DNA of 64,000 nt from Vibrio astriarenae (GTDB taxonomy: Bacteria > Pseudomonadota > Gammaproteobacteria > Enterobacterales > Vibrionaceae), in NCBI RefSeq assembly GCF_010587385.1, contig NZ_CP047475.1, positions 1,426,001 to 1,490,000 of the forward strand, read 5' to 3'. This document shows, piece after piece, positions 45,706 through 55,488 of the stretch (positions are counted from its first letter, which is position 1; each line of letters starts with the position of its first letter). Both the position numbers and the translations under genes were made by a program. Under the pieces are notes generated by a model. The model was not told where the DNA came from. It saw nothing but the letters and a program-made list of their open reading frames with translations, and searched no databases.

Positions 45706-46911
45706 TTATCTCTCCACCAATGCGACTTTACGGTTGTACAGGTTCATCAACGCCGATGTGATTAAGCTGAGTGACAAGTAAACAGCCATCGTCATCGCGA
45801 TGATTTCAATTGCTTGACCGGTTTGGTTAAGGGTCGTTCCAGCAAATACGGATACTAAATCAGGATAACCAATCGCCATCGCGAGCGATGAGTTTTTAGT
45901 TAGGTTTAAGTACTGGCTGGTGAGTGGAGGAATGATGATTCTCAATGCTTGAGGGATCACAATCAGTTTCAATGTGCGCGAGCGTGGTAGCCCCAGCGAC
46001 ATTGCCGCTTCCGTTTGGCCGTGGTTCACTGCATTAATGCCTGAGCGTACGATCTCTGCAATAAACGAGGCAGTATAGATACTGAGTGCAAGTAATAGTG
46101 CCGCAAGCTCTGGAATGATGCTAACACCGCCGCGGAAGTTAAACCCTTTTAATGCAGGGTAATCTAAGCTGATTGGCTTGCCTGCAATAAAGAAAACAAC
46201 CAGTGGCAAGACGACACAAAGTCCAAGTGCAATACGACCCAGAGGTGTTTGCTGTCCTGTTAGTTTCTGTTTGTTCTTAGCCCAAATACTGATAGCGACG
46301 GTAGCGACGACACCAATGATGAGCGCGCCGATAACCAACCCACTGCCTTCGTTAAACACAGGCCCTGGGAAGTACAGGCCTCGAACATTGAGAAAGATGG
46401 CCTCACCGAGACTTAAACTTTGTCTTGGTGAAGGGAGAACCTGCAGAACGGCGAAATACCAAAAGAAAATTTGAAGAAGGAGAGGGATGTTACGGAATAT
46501 CTCGATGTATACCGCAGCTAATCGGCTAACAAGCCAGTTTGATGATAGTCGAGCAATACCAATGGCAAAACCGAGTACGGTGGCCACAATAATCCCTAAA
46601 ACAGAGACCAATGCGGTATTGAGTAGCCCAACGAGAAAGGTTCTACCATAGGAGAACGTTTCATCATATTCCACCAGCGTGAGTCCAATACCAAACCCAG
46701 CTTCTTGCTCTAGGAAACCAAAACCCGTTGCGATACCGCGGGCTTCTAAGTTGGTTAGGGCATTGTTGACGATGGTGTAGAAGAAAAAGAGTAACCCGAC
46801 AATGGCGAGTATTTGAAAAGTAACCGAGCGAAAGGTGGGGTTATATAGAATATTAGAGCCCGATTTCGACGCACTTTTGGACGTCGAATTTTCGACATTA
46901 GTGGTTTTCAT
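45706..46911 (-). CDS. aapQ: General L-amino-acid ABC transporter permease
   Basis: A 401-residue permease with the long periplasmic insertion characteristic of AapQ and an EAA loop (GINAVNHGQTEAAMSLGLP). It is separated from aapJ by about 117 bp that hold an attenuator-like hairpin, the usual arrangement for higher expression of the binding protein. Confidence 0.95.
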   Translation of the reverse strand: MKTTNVENSTSKSASKSGSNILYNPTFRSVTFQILAIVGLLFFFYTIVNNALTNLEARGIATGFGFLEQEAGFGIGLTLVEYDETFSYGRTFLVGLLNTALVSVLGIIVATVLGFAIGIARLSSNWLVSRLAAVYIEIFRNIPLLLQIFFWYFAVLQVLPSPRQSLSLGEAIFLNVRGLYFPGPVFNEGSGLVIGALIIGVVATVAISIWAKNKQKLTGQQTPLGRIALGLCVVLPLVVFFIAGKPISLDYPALKGFNFRGGVSIIPELAALLLALSIYTASFIAEIVRSGINAVNHGQTEAAMSLGLPRSRTLKLIVIPQALRIIIPPLTSQYLNLTKNSSLAMAIGYPDLVSVFAGTTLNQTGQAIEIIAMTMAVYLSLSLITSALMNLYNRKVALVER

Positions 46912-46970
46912 ACAACTGTAACCTCAAGTCCATTTGAATCCCTAGTGAATTAGGGGCCAGAGCGCTTGAT

Positions 46971-46993
46971 AAAAGGGGCAGCAAAGCCGCCCC
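46971..46993 (-). terminator. Hairpin between aapJ and aapQ (attenuator)
   Basis: On the minus strand GGGGC-GGC and GCT-GCCCC pair around a short loop and are followed by TTTT. Partial termination here would make the binding protein more abundant than the permeases. Confidence 0.7.
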
Positions 46994-47028
46994 ATATAAT
47001 TATTATCTTTGCAAAACACTACTCTTGG

Positions 47029-48057
47029 TTATCGTAGTGGAGGCGCATACATGAAGCCGCCTTTGTTCCATAGTGCATTGACGCCGCGAGAGATTTCTAG
47101 AGGAGAGCCAGTACCAACAGTACGCTCAAAACTCTCGCCGTAGTTACCCACTTGTTTGATCACTTGGTAACCCCAGTCATCACGGATACCAAGACCTTTA
47201 CCTTGTGGGCCATCAACGCCAAGGATACGCTTGATGTTTGGATCCGTCGATTTCAACATCTCATCAGCATTCGCAGAGGTAATACCGTACTCTTCAGCGT
47301 TAATCATTGCATTTAGTGTCCACTTAGCAATGTTGAACCACTGGTCATCACCCTGGCGAACTACCGGGCCTAAAGGCTCTTTAGAGATAATTTCTGGAAG
47401 TACCACAGCAGAGCTAGGGTCAGCGAGGTTCAGACGCAGACCGTATAGACCAGATTGGTCAGTTGTAAGTACGTCACAACGACCGGCATCAAAACCTTTC
47501 GATGTTTGTGCTGCCGTATCAAATACAACAGGCTTGTATGACATCCCTTCATTGCGGAAGTAATCGGCAAGGTTTAGCTCAGTTGTTGTACCTGATTGAA
47601 CACAAACTGCAGCGCCATCAAGTTCTTTTGCACTTGAAATACCAAGCTCTTTCTTAACCATAAAGCCCTGACCATCGTAGTAGTTAACGCCTACGAAGTT
47701 CAAACCCAGTGCGGTATCACGGTGTAATGTCCATGTTGTGTTACGTGACAGAACATCAATTTCACCTGATTGTAGCGCGGTAAAACGCTCTTTCGCTGTT
47801 AGTGGTACGTATTTAACTTTTGTTTTGTCACCAAGAACAGCCGCAGCTAACGCTTGGCAGTACTCAACGTCAATACCTTCCCATTCGCCTTTCGAGTTTG
47901 GGTTTGAGAAGCCTGGTAGGCCAGTACTCACACCACAAGACACGAAGCCTTGTTTTGATACTTTTTCTAGTGTTGCTTCAGCGGCAAAAGCTTGTGAAGA
48001 GAGTAGAGCAGTTGAAGCCACAACAGCAGACGCAATCAAGGAGAGTTTCTTAGTCAT
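47029..48057 (-). CDS. aapJ: General L-amino-acid ABC transporter periplasmic binding protein
   Basis: A 342-residue family-3 binding protein with a signal peptide (LLSSQAFAAEA). AapJ-specific features include VSCGVSTGLPGFSNPN, VEYCQALAAAVLGD and the pair of cysteines near residues 41 and 69. It delivers many L-amino acids to the AapQMP channel. It heads the operon; a TTGCAT-ACA-ATGCAA palindrome lies about 107 bp upstream. Confidence 0.95.
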   Translation of the reverse strand: MTKKLSLIASAVVASTALLSSQAFAAEATLEKVSKQGFVSCGVSTGLPGFSNPNSKGEWEGIDVEYCQALAAAVLGDKTKVKYVPLTAKERFTALQSGEIDVLSRNTTWTLHRDTALGLNFVGVNYYDGQGFMVKKELGISSAKELDGAAVCVQSGTTTELNLADYFRNEGMSYKPVVFDTAAQTSKGFDAGRCDVLTTDQSGLYGLRLNLADPSSAVVLPEIISKEPLGPVVRQGDDQWFNIAKWTLNAMINAEEYGITSANADEMLKSTDPNIKRILGVDGPQGKGLGIRDDWGYQVIKQVGNYGESFERTVGTGSPLEISRGVNALWNKGGFMYAPPLR

Positions 48058-48519
48058 GTGTATCCTTCCTGTTTATTTCCGTACATTTCAGTGCAAGCCT
48101 GAAACAAAATCCTGAATAAATGTTGTGTTAAAGCAATAAGTATTTTTGTCAGGTCGTTGCAAGTTGCATACAATGCAAAAGCAACTTAAGCGTAGGTAAG
48201 GTTTTTCATTTTCTCAAACAACTCAATTTAAAAAGGTTTTTTAAGACGCCTCACCAAAGCTGTGCAACCTAGCATGACTAATTGTTGGTTATATGTAAAT
48301 AGTGCAACAATGCACTAACATTGTGCAAAGTGATCATGCACTAAACTTTATCTGCTCAGGTGGGTTTTATGTCGATGGTGGTTTGCTCAATTAGATTAAT
48401 CACCTGATTGACTATTGAATTTCAGTTAAAAATCTTTAATGTTTGTAAAAAATAGGCTCAAAATGCACCAAGTTGATCAATTTGGATGATTATTAGCCAT
48501 AAAAAGGAAGTAGGTATTA
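48058..48519. promoter_or_regulatory. Divergent regulatory region between aapJ and the siroheme synthase gene
   Basis: A 462-bp AT-rich region without a gene. It contains the palindrome TTGCAT-ACA-ATGCAA (48164-48178) nearer aapJ, and a pair of GTGCA/TGCAC inverted repeats (48302-48315 with a four-base spacer, 48323-48341 with a nine-base spacer). These look like operator elements; the binding proteins are unknown to me. Confidence 0.4.
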
Positions 48520-49449
48520 ATGCAGTATTTTCCACTATTTATGAAGCTTACGGATAAGCCGGTGCTAGTGGTCGGGGGCGGTGAAGTCGCTTGTCGAAAA
48601 GTTGAAGCACTCATAAAGGCGAACGCTCGCGTCACTATTATTTCTCCCCATTTGGATGAGTATCTTGCTAATTGTGTTGAAAAAGGTCTGTGTTATTGGG
48701 TCGAAGATACATATAAAAGTGAATATTTATCCAGTGATCTGATACAAGTTTGGGCGACAACAGACAGTAATGAGATTAACCATGCCATCTATCATGATGC
48801 CAAACAGCTTAGTCTGATGGTGAATGTGGTGGATGATCAGCCATACTGTGACTTTATCACTCCCTCGATGATTACTAGAGGCAAAATTCAAATAGCGGTA
48901 TCAAGTGGCGGAGCGTCACCTGTGTTAGTACGTAACATACGCCAAACGCTAGAGAGTCACTTACCGCAAAACATGGGCCTGTTAGCGGATTTTGCCGCAT
49001 CAAAACGCGATGACATTAAATCTAAACTACCCTCTGTCGATTTGAGACGTGTGTTTTGGGAGCGTTTTTTCGCTATACCAGAAGTCATGGCAGCGACAAC
49101 TTGCGAGTCTCTCGATGTGGCTTATGAAAAGCTGTTTGAAGGTGGGATAGATAAGCGAGGTAGCTTGACGTTGATTCAGTTACCCAAAGCAGTGGACTTA
49201 CTGACTTTACGTTCGTTGCAAGCATTGCAAAAGGGGGAGCTCGTTTTGTATCCAGCTGATTGTGATTACTCGTTCGTGGATATTGCTCGTCGTGACGCTG
49301 AAAGAGCACAGTACACGGATATAGCAAACCTGTTAGAGAGCATTTCGCTATCAAAAGAGAGCAATATTTGTGTTTATCTCTCTGATGCAGAGATGGAAAA
49401 ACACTTAGCGATATTTGAAGGTGCTCGCCTGCTATACAACGGTCATTAG
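48520..49449 (+). CDS. Siroheme synthase N-terminal (precorrin-2 dehydrogenase/ferrochelatase) with decayed SUMT remnant
   Basis: A 309-residue protein matching the CysG-B/Met8 half of siroheme synthase. The NAD-binding motif VLVVGGGEVACRKVEALIKA, DDQPYCDFITPSMITRG and the dimerisation helix region are intact, so it should oxidise precorrin-2 and insert iron. From about residue 216 the sequence still aligns by eye with the start of the CysG methyltransferase domain (LLTLRSLQALQKGELVLYPA, IARRDAERA), but the SAM-binding GAGPGD motif is gone and the domain stops after about 90 residues. A separate methyltransferase (CobA-type) must supply precorrin-2. Confidence 0.85.
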   Translation: MQYFPLFMKLTDKPVLVVGGGEVACRKVEALIKANARVTIISPHLDEYLANCVEKGLCYWVEDTYKSEYLSSDLIQVWATTDSNEINHAIYHDAKQLSLMVNVVDDQPYCDFITPSMITRGKIQIAVSSGGASPVLVRNIRQTLESHLPQNMGLLADFAASKRDDIKSKLPSVDLRRVFWERFFAIPEVMAATTCESLDVAYEKLFEGGIDKRGSLTLIQLPKAVDLLTLRSLQALQKGELVLYPADCDYSFVDIARRDAERAQYTDIANLLESISLSKESNICVYLSDAEMEKHLAIFEGARLLYNGH

Positions 49450-49455
49450 TTTGTA

Positions 49456-49488
49456 TGAGTAAGGGTGTCATAGATGCGCCCTTACTCA
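49456..49488 (+). terminator. Perfect 10-bp hairpin after the siroheme synthase gene
   Basis: TGAGTAAGGG and CCCTTACTCA flank a 13-base loop just past the stop. No T run follows, so it may protect the mRNA end rather than terminate by itself. Confidence 0.55.
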
Positions 49489-49812
49489 CCGAGCCTAACC
49501 ACCTTACGTGTTTAGCTCGATTCGATGGCACCAAATGACCTGTTACTCCTTGCTTATCCAACTATACTGTCTCCAATTGCTTTTGAACCTGCACGGCGTA
49601 GCAAACACATAAGTGGGAGTTGTACGAAAAATCGACGGCGTCACAGTGTAATAACCTGCAGGGGTAAGATACCTCCCAAACTCTATCTAGTTGCTACATT
49701 AGTGACAGAAAATCGGATAGTTCCTACGCTGTAGTTAGCTGTACAAGTACCATCAGCGAGAAAGTACACAGTCGAAATCCTTCGAACGTTTAGTTAATGA
49801 GAGTGTAAAAAT
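49489..49812. other. Intergenic region ahead of the split AraC gene
   Basis: No convincing gene, RNA or repeat. A 69-codon open frame at 49525-49734 lacks a ribosome-binding site and looks non-coding. Confidence 0.4.
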
Positions 49813-50793
49813 ATGCCTGTGTTAAACGAATCACCACAGCTATTGATAAGCTCTAGCGCCAATGTACTTCCGTTTATCAAATATTGCGAAAAGCAAAAGG
49901 TTGACTGGCTGTCGATCGCACACAAGTCTGGTATTAAACGTGACCTTCTGAAGTCTTTAGAGTGGTACATGAGTCGCGACTTGATGAGATTTGTTCAGCT
50001 CTTGTCATTAGAAACAACTCCGACATTGGGTATTGATGTCGCAATGGAGTCAACCTTAAACGAGGTTGCACCGGACATCGCACGTCTCGTAGCCAATGTT
50101 GGAAGTTTGGAACAAGCATTATCCATCGTGATAGAAAGTATGAACGTGCTAAATAGTCACGTTAAGTTTTGGGCAGAACGTATTGATAGACATTGGTTCA
50201 TTTGCCATATGGCCTCAATCCCGAAGCATGCCGCTGGCTTCTCTCAAGCAGAATGGTATCGAACGGGCTGTATTATTCAGTTATGTCGCCATTTTTATGG
50301 TCAAAATTGGTTCCCGCATGAAATCCGTGTCGCTGGCGACGATACCCCCGATGTAGTGAAGCGATTGAGGGCCGTTAAGCATATAGAGTTTGGAAAACCA
50401 TTTGGTGCAATATTAGTCGGAGAGCAGAGTCACTTCGACCTGGTGGACCAGTATACATCGACAATGGATTGGCAAGAGGCCACGTTGAAGCTATTGAGCA
50501 ATTACGCATAGTTACCGAACATGAGTATTGAAAGGTTTTGTCACGTTGTTGGCCTGAGTAAAAGAACGCTGCAAAGACGACTTAAAGAGAACGGTCATAG
50601 CTTCAAGCAGCTTAAAGAGATTTTTCGACAGGAGGCGTCGTCTCGCCTTTTGCGTGAGACTGCCTTGCCTATTGAGGAGATCGGTTGGAAGGTGGGTTAC
50701 AACGACCTCAGTAACTTTAATCGAGCTTTCAAAGGTTGGGCTGGTTTATCGCCAGCAGTTTATCGAGACAACTGGCGACGCTTACCAGCATGA
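49813..50793 (+). pseudogene. AraC family regulator interrupted by an in-frame amber codon
   Basis: Two open frames (49813-50511 and 50521-50793) lie in the same phase, separated only by TAG at 50509-50511. Read through, they give one protein of about 326 residues: an N-terminal ligand-binding domain of the arabinose-binding-like AraC group (to about residue 232) and a C-terminal AraC HTH with GLSKRTLQRRLKENGHSF and EIGWKVGYNDLSNFNRAF. The stop falls in the linker just before the HTH, at a site where related proteins usually have Tyr or another residue. The gene may be a recent pseudogene, a sequencing error, or a rare readthrough case. A separate HTH-only product from ATG 50521 is possible but lacks a clear ribosome-binding site. 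Confidence 0.82.
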
Positions 50794-50841
50794 CAAGAGG
50801 TCGGTTCACGCTCGCGCATGACGACCTCTCCCTATTTTTAG

Positions 50842-51342
50842 TTATTGTGGCAAAATAACACGGTCGATGACATGGATAACACCATTACTCGCCATCACAT
50901 CTGCTGCGACTACGTTCGCGTCATTGATCATCACATCTTCACCCATGACTTTAATCATGACGTCTTGACCTTGTACTGTGGTTGCACTAGATAACTGCAC
51001 GACATCTGCTGCCATCGCTTTCCCCGGGAGTACATGGTAGGTGAGTACAGCGATAAGTTTGTCTTTGTTTTCCGGCATTAGCAGCATCTCAACGGTACCG
51101 TCTGGTAGTGCTGCAAACGCTTCATCTGTGGGGGCTAGTACTGTGAACGGACCTTCGCCTTTCAAAGTGTCGACTAAATCTGCAGCCTGCACAGCGGCGA
51201 CGAGTGTAGTGAATGAACCATTTTCGACAGCAGTGTCCACGATGTCCATTTTCTTCATGCCGTGCTCATGCGCTGCGATTGAAGCAGAGAACAGGAAAGC
51301 AGAAAGAATAAAAAAGGTTCGGTTTACAATGTGACTGATCAT
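50842..51342 (-). CDS. Secreted fasciclin (FAS1) domain protein
   Basis: A 166-residue protein with a Sec signal peptide (cleavage near ASIAAHEHG) and a single FAS1 domain. [17 protein letters not shown] and the YHVLPGK and [13 protein letters not shown] blocks are canonical. It is probably periplasmic or extracellular and may take part in adhesion. Three AGTTCTGG direct repeats, exactly 11 bp apart, precede it and suggest control by a response regulator of the OmpR/PhoB type (inference). Confidence 0.93.
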   Translation of the reverse strand: MISHIVNRTFFILSAFLFSASIAAHEHGMKKMDIVDTAVENGSFTTLVAAVQAADLVDTLKGEGPFTVLAPTDEAFAALPDGTVEMLLMPENKDKLIAVLTYHVLPGKAMAADVVQLSSATTVQGQDVMIKVMGEDVMINDANVVAADVMASNGVIHVIDRVILPQ

Positions 51343-51416
51343 ATCTTTTCCTTTGACAGTAGGGAGGTGACTCCATGAGTTGCCTCTGTACTTACGCTAG
51401 GGGGAAAACCTGGATC

Positions 51417-51446
51417 AGTTCTGGAAGAGTTCTGGGACAGTTCTGG
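51417..51446. promoter_or_regulatory. Three 11-bp-spaced AGTTCTGG direct repeats
   Basis: Exact copies start at 51417, 51428 and 51439, one helical turn apart, 75-105 bp upstream of the FAS1 gene on the opposite strand. On the minus strand each reads CCAGAACT, and a partial fourth (CCAGG) follows toward the gene. Such spacing is typical of OmpR/PhoB-class response-regulator boxes. Confidence 0.55.
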
Positions 51447-51468
51447 TTCAGCTGCTTTTGATAAACAC

Positions 51469-51498
51469 AAAAAAAAGCAGCGCATAACTGCGCTGCTT
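51469..51498 (-). terminator. Terminator after yajQ
   Basis: AAGCAGCGCA and TGCGCTGCTT form a perfect 10-bp stem with a TAAC loop, followed on the minus strand by a run of T. Confidence 0.9.
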
Positions 51499-51519
51499 AT
51501 AGATACTCACTTCGTGTGA

Positions 51520-52002
51520 TTAGTCACGGAAGTTATTAAACTGGAATGGTTGGCCTAGCTCACCTTCGCGCACCAGCTGCATTGTTGCTTGCAGGTCATC
51601 GCGTTTTTTGCCAGTGACGCGCACTTTGTCACCTTGAATAGACACTTGCACCTTAACTTTAGAGTCTTTCACAAGCTTGACGATTTTCTTAGCGATAGGT
51701 GTTTCAATACCTTGCTTGAATACACAAGTTTGGCTCCACATCTTGCCTGATGCACTAGCGTCTTGTGCTTCCATCGCATTTACGTCAACGCCGCGCTTGG
51801 TCAGGTTTGCACGCAACATGTCACGCATTTGCTTTAACTGAAACTCACCCTCAGCAGACAACTTAGCGGTTTCTTCAACCATTTCGAAGCTTGCCTCCAC
51901 ATTACGGAAGTCAAAGCGTGTAGAGAGCTCTCGGTTTGCGTTATCAATTGCGTTACGCAGTTCAACAGTATCGATTTCAGAAACAATATCAAAAGAAGGC
52001 AT
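51520..52002 (-). CDS. yajQ: YajQ family nucleotide-binding protein
   Basis: A 160-residue YajQ protein with two ferredoxin-like repeats. [22 protein letters not shown] and the C-terminal [15 protein letters not shown] segments are canonical. Some YajQ proteins bind cyclic di-GMP; others bind tRNA or nucleotides. It lies 11 bp after aroG on the minus strand and ends in a strong terminator, so the two are probably co-transcribed. Confidence 0.95.
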   Translation of the reverse strand: MPSFDIVSEIDTVELRNAIDNANRELSTRFDFRNVEASFEMVEETAKLSAEGEFQLKQMRDMLRANLTKRGVDVNAMEAQDASASGKMWSQTCVFKQGIETPIAKKIVKLVKDSKVKVQVSIQGDKVRVTGKKRDDLQATMQLVREGELGQPFQFNNFRD

Positions 52003-52013
52003 ATCTCGGTTCC

Positions 52014-53075
52014 TTATTTGTGGTTACGGCGTGCTTTAACAGCCGCTGACAGCATATCAAGCATTTGGTTTGTGTGATCCCAGCTTAGGCACGGGTCAGT
52101 GATCGACTTACCGTATTCAAGGTTATGGATGTCATCCATAGACTGATTACCTTCTTCGATGAAGCTCTCTGCCATGATACCCGCAACTTGATGGCTACCA
52201 CTCGCCATCTGCTCACAGATGTCTTTTGCAACGTCTAGTTGTTTGCGGTGTTGTTTCTCACAGTTTGCGTGGCTAAAGTCTACAACAAGGCGCTCTGGGA
52301 GGTCGAACTCTTTCAGTTTCGCACACGCTGCGGCAACTGATGCAGAATCGAAGTTAGGGCCAGTATCCCCACCACGAAGAATGACATGACCGTATGGGTT
52401 GCCAGAAGTACGGTAGACCGTCATACGACCATTTTTGTCTGGAGAGTAGAAGTAGTGTGAAGCTTTAGAAGCACGAATAGCATCAATTGAGATCTTCACG
52501 TTGCCGTTGGTACCATTTTTGAAACCCACAGGGCATGAAAGTGCAGACGCCATCTCGCGGTGGATCTGAGATTCCGTGGTACGTGCGCCGATTGCGCCCC
52601 AAGAGATCAGGTCTGCGATGTACTGACCTGTGATCATGTCAAGGAACTCTGTTGCTGTTGCAAGGCCAAGCTTGTTGATGTCCAGCAGCAGTTTACGTGC
52701 TTTGTGAAGACCCGCTTCAAGCGCGTAGGAGCCGTCTAGGTTTGGATCAGTAATCAAACCTTTCCAACCCACAACCGTTCTCGGCTTTTCGAAGTAGGTG
52801 CGCATGACGATGAAAAGCTCGTCTTTGTACTGTTCCTGAATCGACGCTAGACGGTTTGCATAGTCAATTGCAGCTTCGGTGTCATGCACTGAGCAAGGAC
52901 CGACGATACAAAGAAGGCGGTCGTCCTCACCAGTAAGGATTTTCTCGATTTGGCGGCGTGATAGTTCAATGCGTGCAGCAACATCATCTGTAAGAGGGTG
53001 AGCTTGACTCAGTTCCGCAGGTGCTGGCATAGGGCCAAGCGGTTGAGTACGCAATTCATCTGTTTTTAATGGCAT
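52014..53075 (-). CDS. aroG: 3-deoxy-7-phosphoheptulonate (DAHP) synthase, class I
   Basis: A 353-residue class I AroFGH-type DAHP synthase that joins PEP and erythrose 4-phosphate at the entry to the shikimate pathway. Motifs include [12 protein letters not shown] with the metal-binding Cys, [26 protein letters not shown] and [14 protein letters not shown]. Which aromatic amino acid inhibits it cannot be read with certainty; AroG is the closest by general form. Confidence 0.9.
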   Translation of the reverse strand: MPLKTDELRTQPLGPMPAPAELSQAHPLTDDVAARIELSRRQIEKILTGEDDRLLCIVGPCSVHDTEAAIDYANRLASIQEQYKDELFIVMRTYFEKPRTVVGWKGLITDPNLDGSYALEAGLHKARKLLLDINKLGLATATEFLDMITGQYIADLISWGAIGARTTESQIHREMASALSCPVGFKNGTNGNVKISIDAIRASKASHYFYSPDKNGRMTVYRTSGNPYGHVILRGGDTGPNFDSASVAAACAKLKEFDLPERLVVDFSHANCEKQHRKQLDVAKDICEQMASGSHQVAGIMAESFIEEGNQSMDDIHNLEYGKSITDPCLSWDHTNQMLDMLSAAVKARRNHK

Positions 53076-53301
53076 ATAATCGCCTAATTATGTTTTTGGA
53101 AAACAGCAAAGATAGCGAAAAATGGCCTTACATGAAACCGTTTAACTAGAACAAATTAAGATTTACCGTCAAAAGTAGCAGCGATAACGGTTTTATCGCA
53201 TTTTAATCTGGAATTGCGGGATTGAATGACACCGTTAAACAGTGGGTTAGAGAAAATCACAAGTCACAAAACAACCATCTCATGTTGAAATATTGTTAAC
53301 A

Positions 53302-53832
53302 ATGAATTTAACTGGTCTAACCACGATAGTATCACTCTCTGTGTTGGGGCAAAGTATGTTTTCACCTCTGTTTAAAGCGAACCTATATCTATCACTCTTT
53401 GGTTGGAGCAAAGTGCCGCTCATTTGGCTTTGTCGCCCAAAAATATTAACGCTCAATGAGCACAAAGTAGAGATTAGGATTCCTCTTAAGCGTCGTACCA
53501 AAAATCATCTCAATAGCATGTACTTTGGGGCGTTGGCCGTTGGGGCTGACATCGCAGGTGGTTTTATGGCGATGAGCAAAGCAGAAAATCGAGGAGAAAA
53601 AATAAGCTTAGCGTTTAAAGCCGTTCAGGGGGAGTTTCTGAAAAGGCCAGAGGCAGACGTGGTTTTCGTTTGTGAAGATGGTGAATTGATCGATGCGATG
53701 CTTGATAAAACCACCTCGACTGGAGAGCGCGTTAACGAGGCGGTGACCATCAATGCAATCTGCCCATCACTTCACGGTGATGAAGTGATGGCAAAGTTTG
53801 TTCTTACACTTTCTGTGAAGAAGCGGGGGTGA
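53302..53832 (+). CDS. DUF4442-like hotdog-fold protein
   Basis: A protein of 176 residues from ATG 53302; a TTG three codons upstream also opens the frame. It looks like a PaaI/DUF4442 hotdog-fold protein, with NSMYFGALAVGADIAGGFMAM in the position of the central helix and substrate tunnel. Many relatives act as acyl-thioesterases, but no catalytic residue is identified with confidence. Its 3' end overlaps the convergent unknown gene by 29 bp. Confidence 0.7.
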   Translation: MNLTGLTTIVSLSVLGQSMFSPLFKANLYLSLFGWSKVPLIWLCRPKILTLNEHKVEIRIPLKRRTKNHLNSMYFGALAVGADIAGGFMAMSKAENRGEKISLAFKAVQGEFLKRPEADVVFVCEDGELIDAMLDKTTSTGERVNEAVTINAICPSLHGDEVMAKFVLTLSVKKRG

Positions 53833-55222
53833 CCTCATCTGTCCCGAGAAACTTTGGTTTCATCTCAGCAACAGGGATAGCTTCGACATCAACGACTTTG
53901 CTTCGGTTCATAACCAACTTCCAACGGTAGTAAGTCGCTTCACCTTTTTCATTCACTTCTCTAGCGATTAGGTTCAAGAGGTGACGTTTTTCTACCGAGT
54001 CTTTCACCACTTGACCATTATTTAAGCGATAGATTTTATTTGAGCCCTTATCCATTAACCGAGTAAGAAAACGCATGTTGAGATATAAGTTCTCTCGAGT
54101 TTGCTCATAACCGCTCAAAAAACGCGATGTTGCCATCTCTACCTCATAACGGTAGTGCAGGATTTGTTCCTCTCGCTGAGCAACACGTTTCTTTCGAATT
54201 GTCTTGATACGGTCAGGTAGTTTGCTCAAAGACGTAAACTCTAACCACTCGAGTTTTTGACCCACCGCCTTTTTGGTCGTTGGGTCGAAATAACGACGTC
54301 GCCATTTAGCACGCCCTTTTCTGACCCAGCGCCACATGATGTCCCTGAGATCATCTTTAAAGATCTCACGCAGGGCATAAACAAACGACATGGCGATAAT
54401 GAATGAGGCGGTAATCTCCCCCCAATAATCCCGCGCCATGATCGCTGTCACCGTCACAAACACCATCACGAAGCCGGTGGCAATACCTTTGACCATCCTT
54501 TGTAAGTTCGCTCCGAGGGACGTAGATTCCTCTTTTAGCACGATTGGGTGCTCAATGAGCCTGCGCAACAAGCGCATTTTGTTACTCATCCGTGTCGCAG
54601 ATTTACGAACGTTCTCAGAGTTGTAGTTATTGAGTTTACGATGAGCTATCTCTTTCTCCGCAATAGTGAGCAGGCGCTCCTTTACGGTTTTATAGTCACC
54701 TTCACGAGGTAGGTGGGCGACTAATGACAAAAACTGCTGTTCAGTATACCAAGATAAGTAGTTGTCAATATTTGCATAGTAGCGTTTCATGCCTTCATCA
54801 AAAGGAACGGAACGTCTCAATCGTTTAAGTATGTCGAGAGCAAGGTCTATGACATCATCGACACTATCTTCATCAATCGCCTGTTCTTTCTCTGCTTTTG
54901 CATTTAAGTCTGCGACAGATTTATCTAAAGCGACGACATACTGATAGCCATATAAACTCAAACTGACTCGATACTGAGCGGAAGACACAATGCCACGTTT
55001 TGCGAGGCGACTGTGCACGAGGGGTAGGTGGGTTTTGTCACTAAAATAGGTGCGCTTTTGATGTAGCGAACTGAAGTAAATTTCACTTTCTTTGATCACC
55101 TCTGGTCCTAATCCGAGTTCACCTGGGACAAACAGATAAAAATCGAGTTCCGTTTTCTTACTCGCAGCCATCACTTGAGATAGCTTTAGAGTAATTGCAT
55201 CCTGTTTATCAACGGTAATCAA
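53804..55222 (-). CDS. Unknown protein with two membrane helices, probable TTG start
   Basis: A 472-residue protein. It has a soluble N-terminal part with a beta-rich opening (ELDFYLFVPGELGLGPEV), a helical middle region, two adjacent membrane helices near residues 247-285 (IATGFVMVFVTVTAIM, ASFIIAMSFVYAL) and a basic cytosolic C-terminal half. GAGGTG four bases ahead of TTG at 55222 makes that the likely start; ATG at 55171 is the alternative. I do not recognise a named family with known function. Similar proteins probably occur in other vibrios. Confidence 0.75.
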   Translation of the reverse strand: MITVDKQDAITLKLSQVMAASKKTELDFYLFVPGELGLGPEVIKESEIYFSSLHQKRTYFSDKTHLPLVHSRLAKRGIVSSAQYRVSLSLYGYQYVVALDKSVADLNAKAEKEQAIDEDSVDDVIDLALDILKRLRRSVPFDEGMKRYYANIDNYLSWYTEQQFLSLVAHLPREGDYKTVKERLLTIAEKEIAHRKLNNYNSENVRKSATRMSNKMRLLRRLIEHPIVLKEESTSLGANLQRMVKGIATGFVMVFVTVTAIMARDYWGEITASFIIAMSFVYALREIFKDDLRDIMWRWVRKGRAKWRRRYFDPTTKKAVGQKLEWLEFTSLSKLPDRIKTIRKKRVAQREEQILHYRYEVEMATSRFLSGYEQTRENLYLNMRFLTRLMDKGSNKIYRLNNGQVVKDSVEKRHLLNLIAREVNEKGEATYYRWKLVMNRSKVVDVEAIPVAEMKPKFLGTDEVTPASSQKV

Positions 55223-55488
55223 ATAACACCTCGAATTGAAAATAAATTGTTTTTTAGGCTAAAACCACGCTCTAGTTTGGGTATAATCATCGGCAATACG
55301 TTCTATGAAGCGAAGATAGTGTCAATGAACGACGCGTTTTAGGCTAAATTACGATAACCAAGCAGAGAGTTTGCATGAAACTCTTAAAGTATACATAAAC
55401 TTATCGTGATAGCTGTGTAAATTTATCAACTTCGTAGACAACACTTATTCCATTAATCGCTTACAGTGTAAGCGCAAAAGAGAGCACT

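Noticed and set aside
49525..49734. 69-codon open frame before the split AraC gene
   Set aside because: No ribosome-binding site, low-complexity basic composition and no context support.
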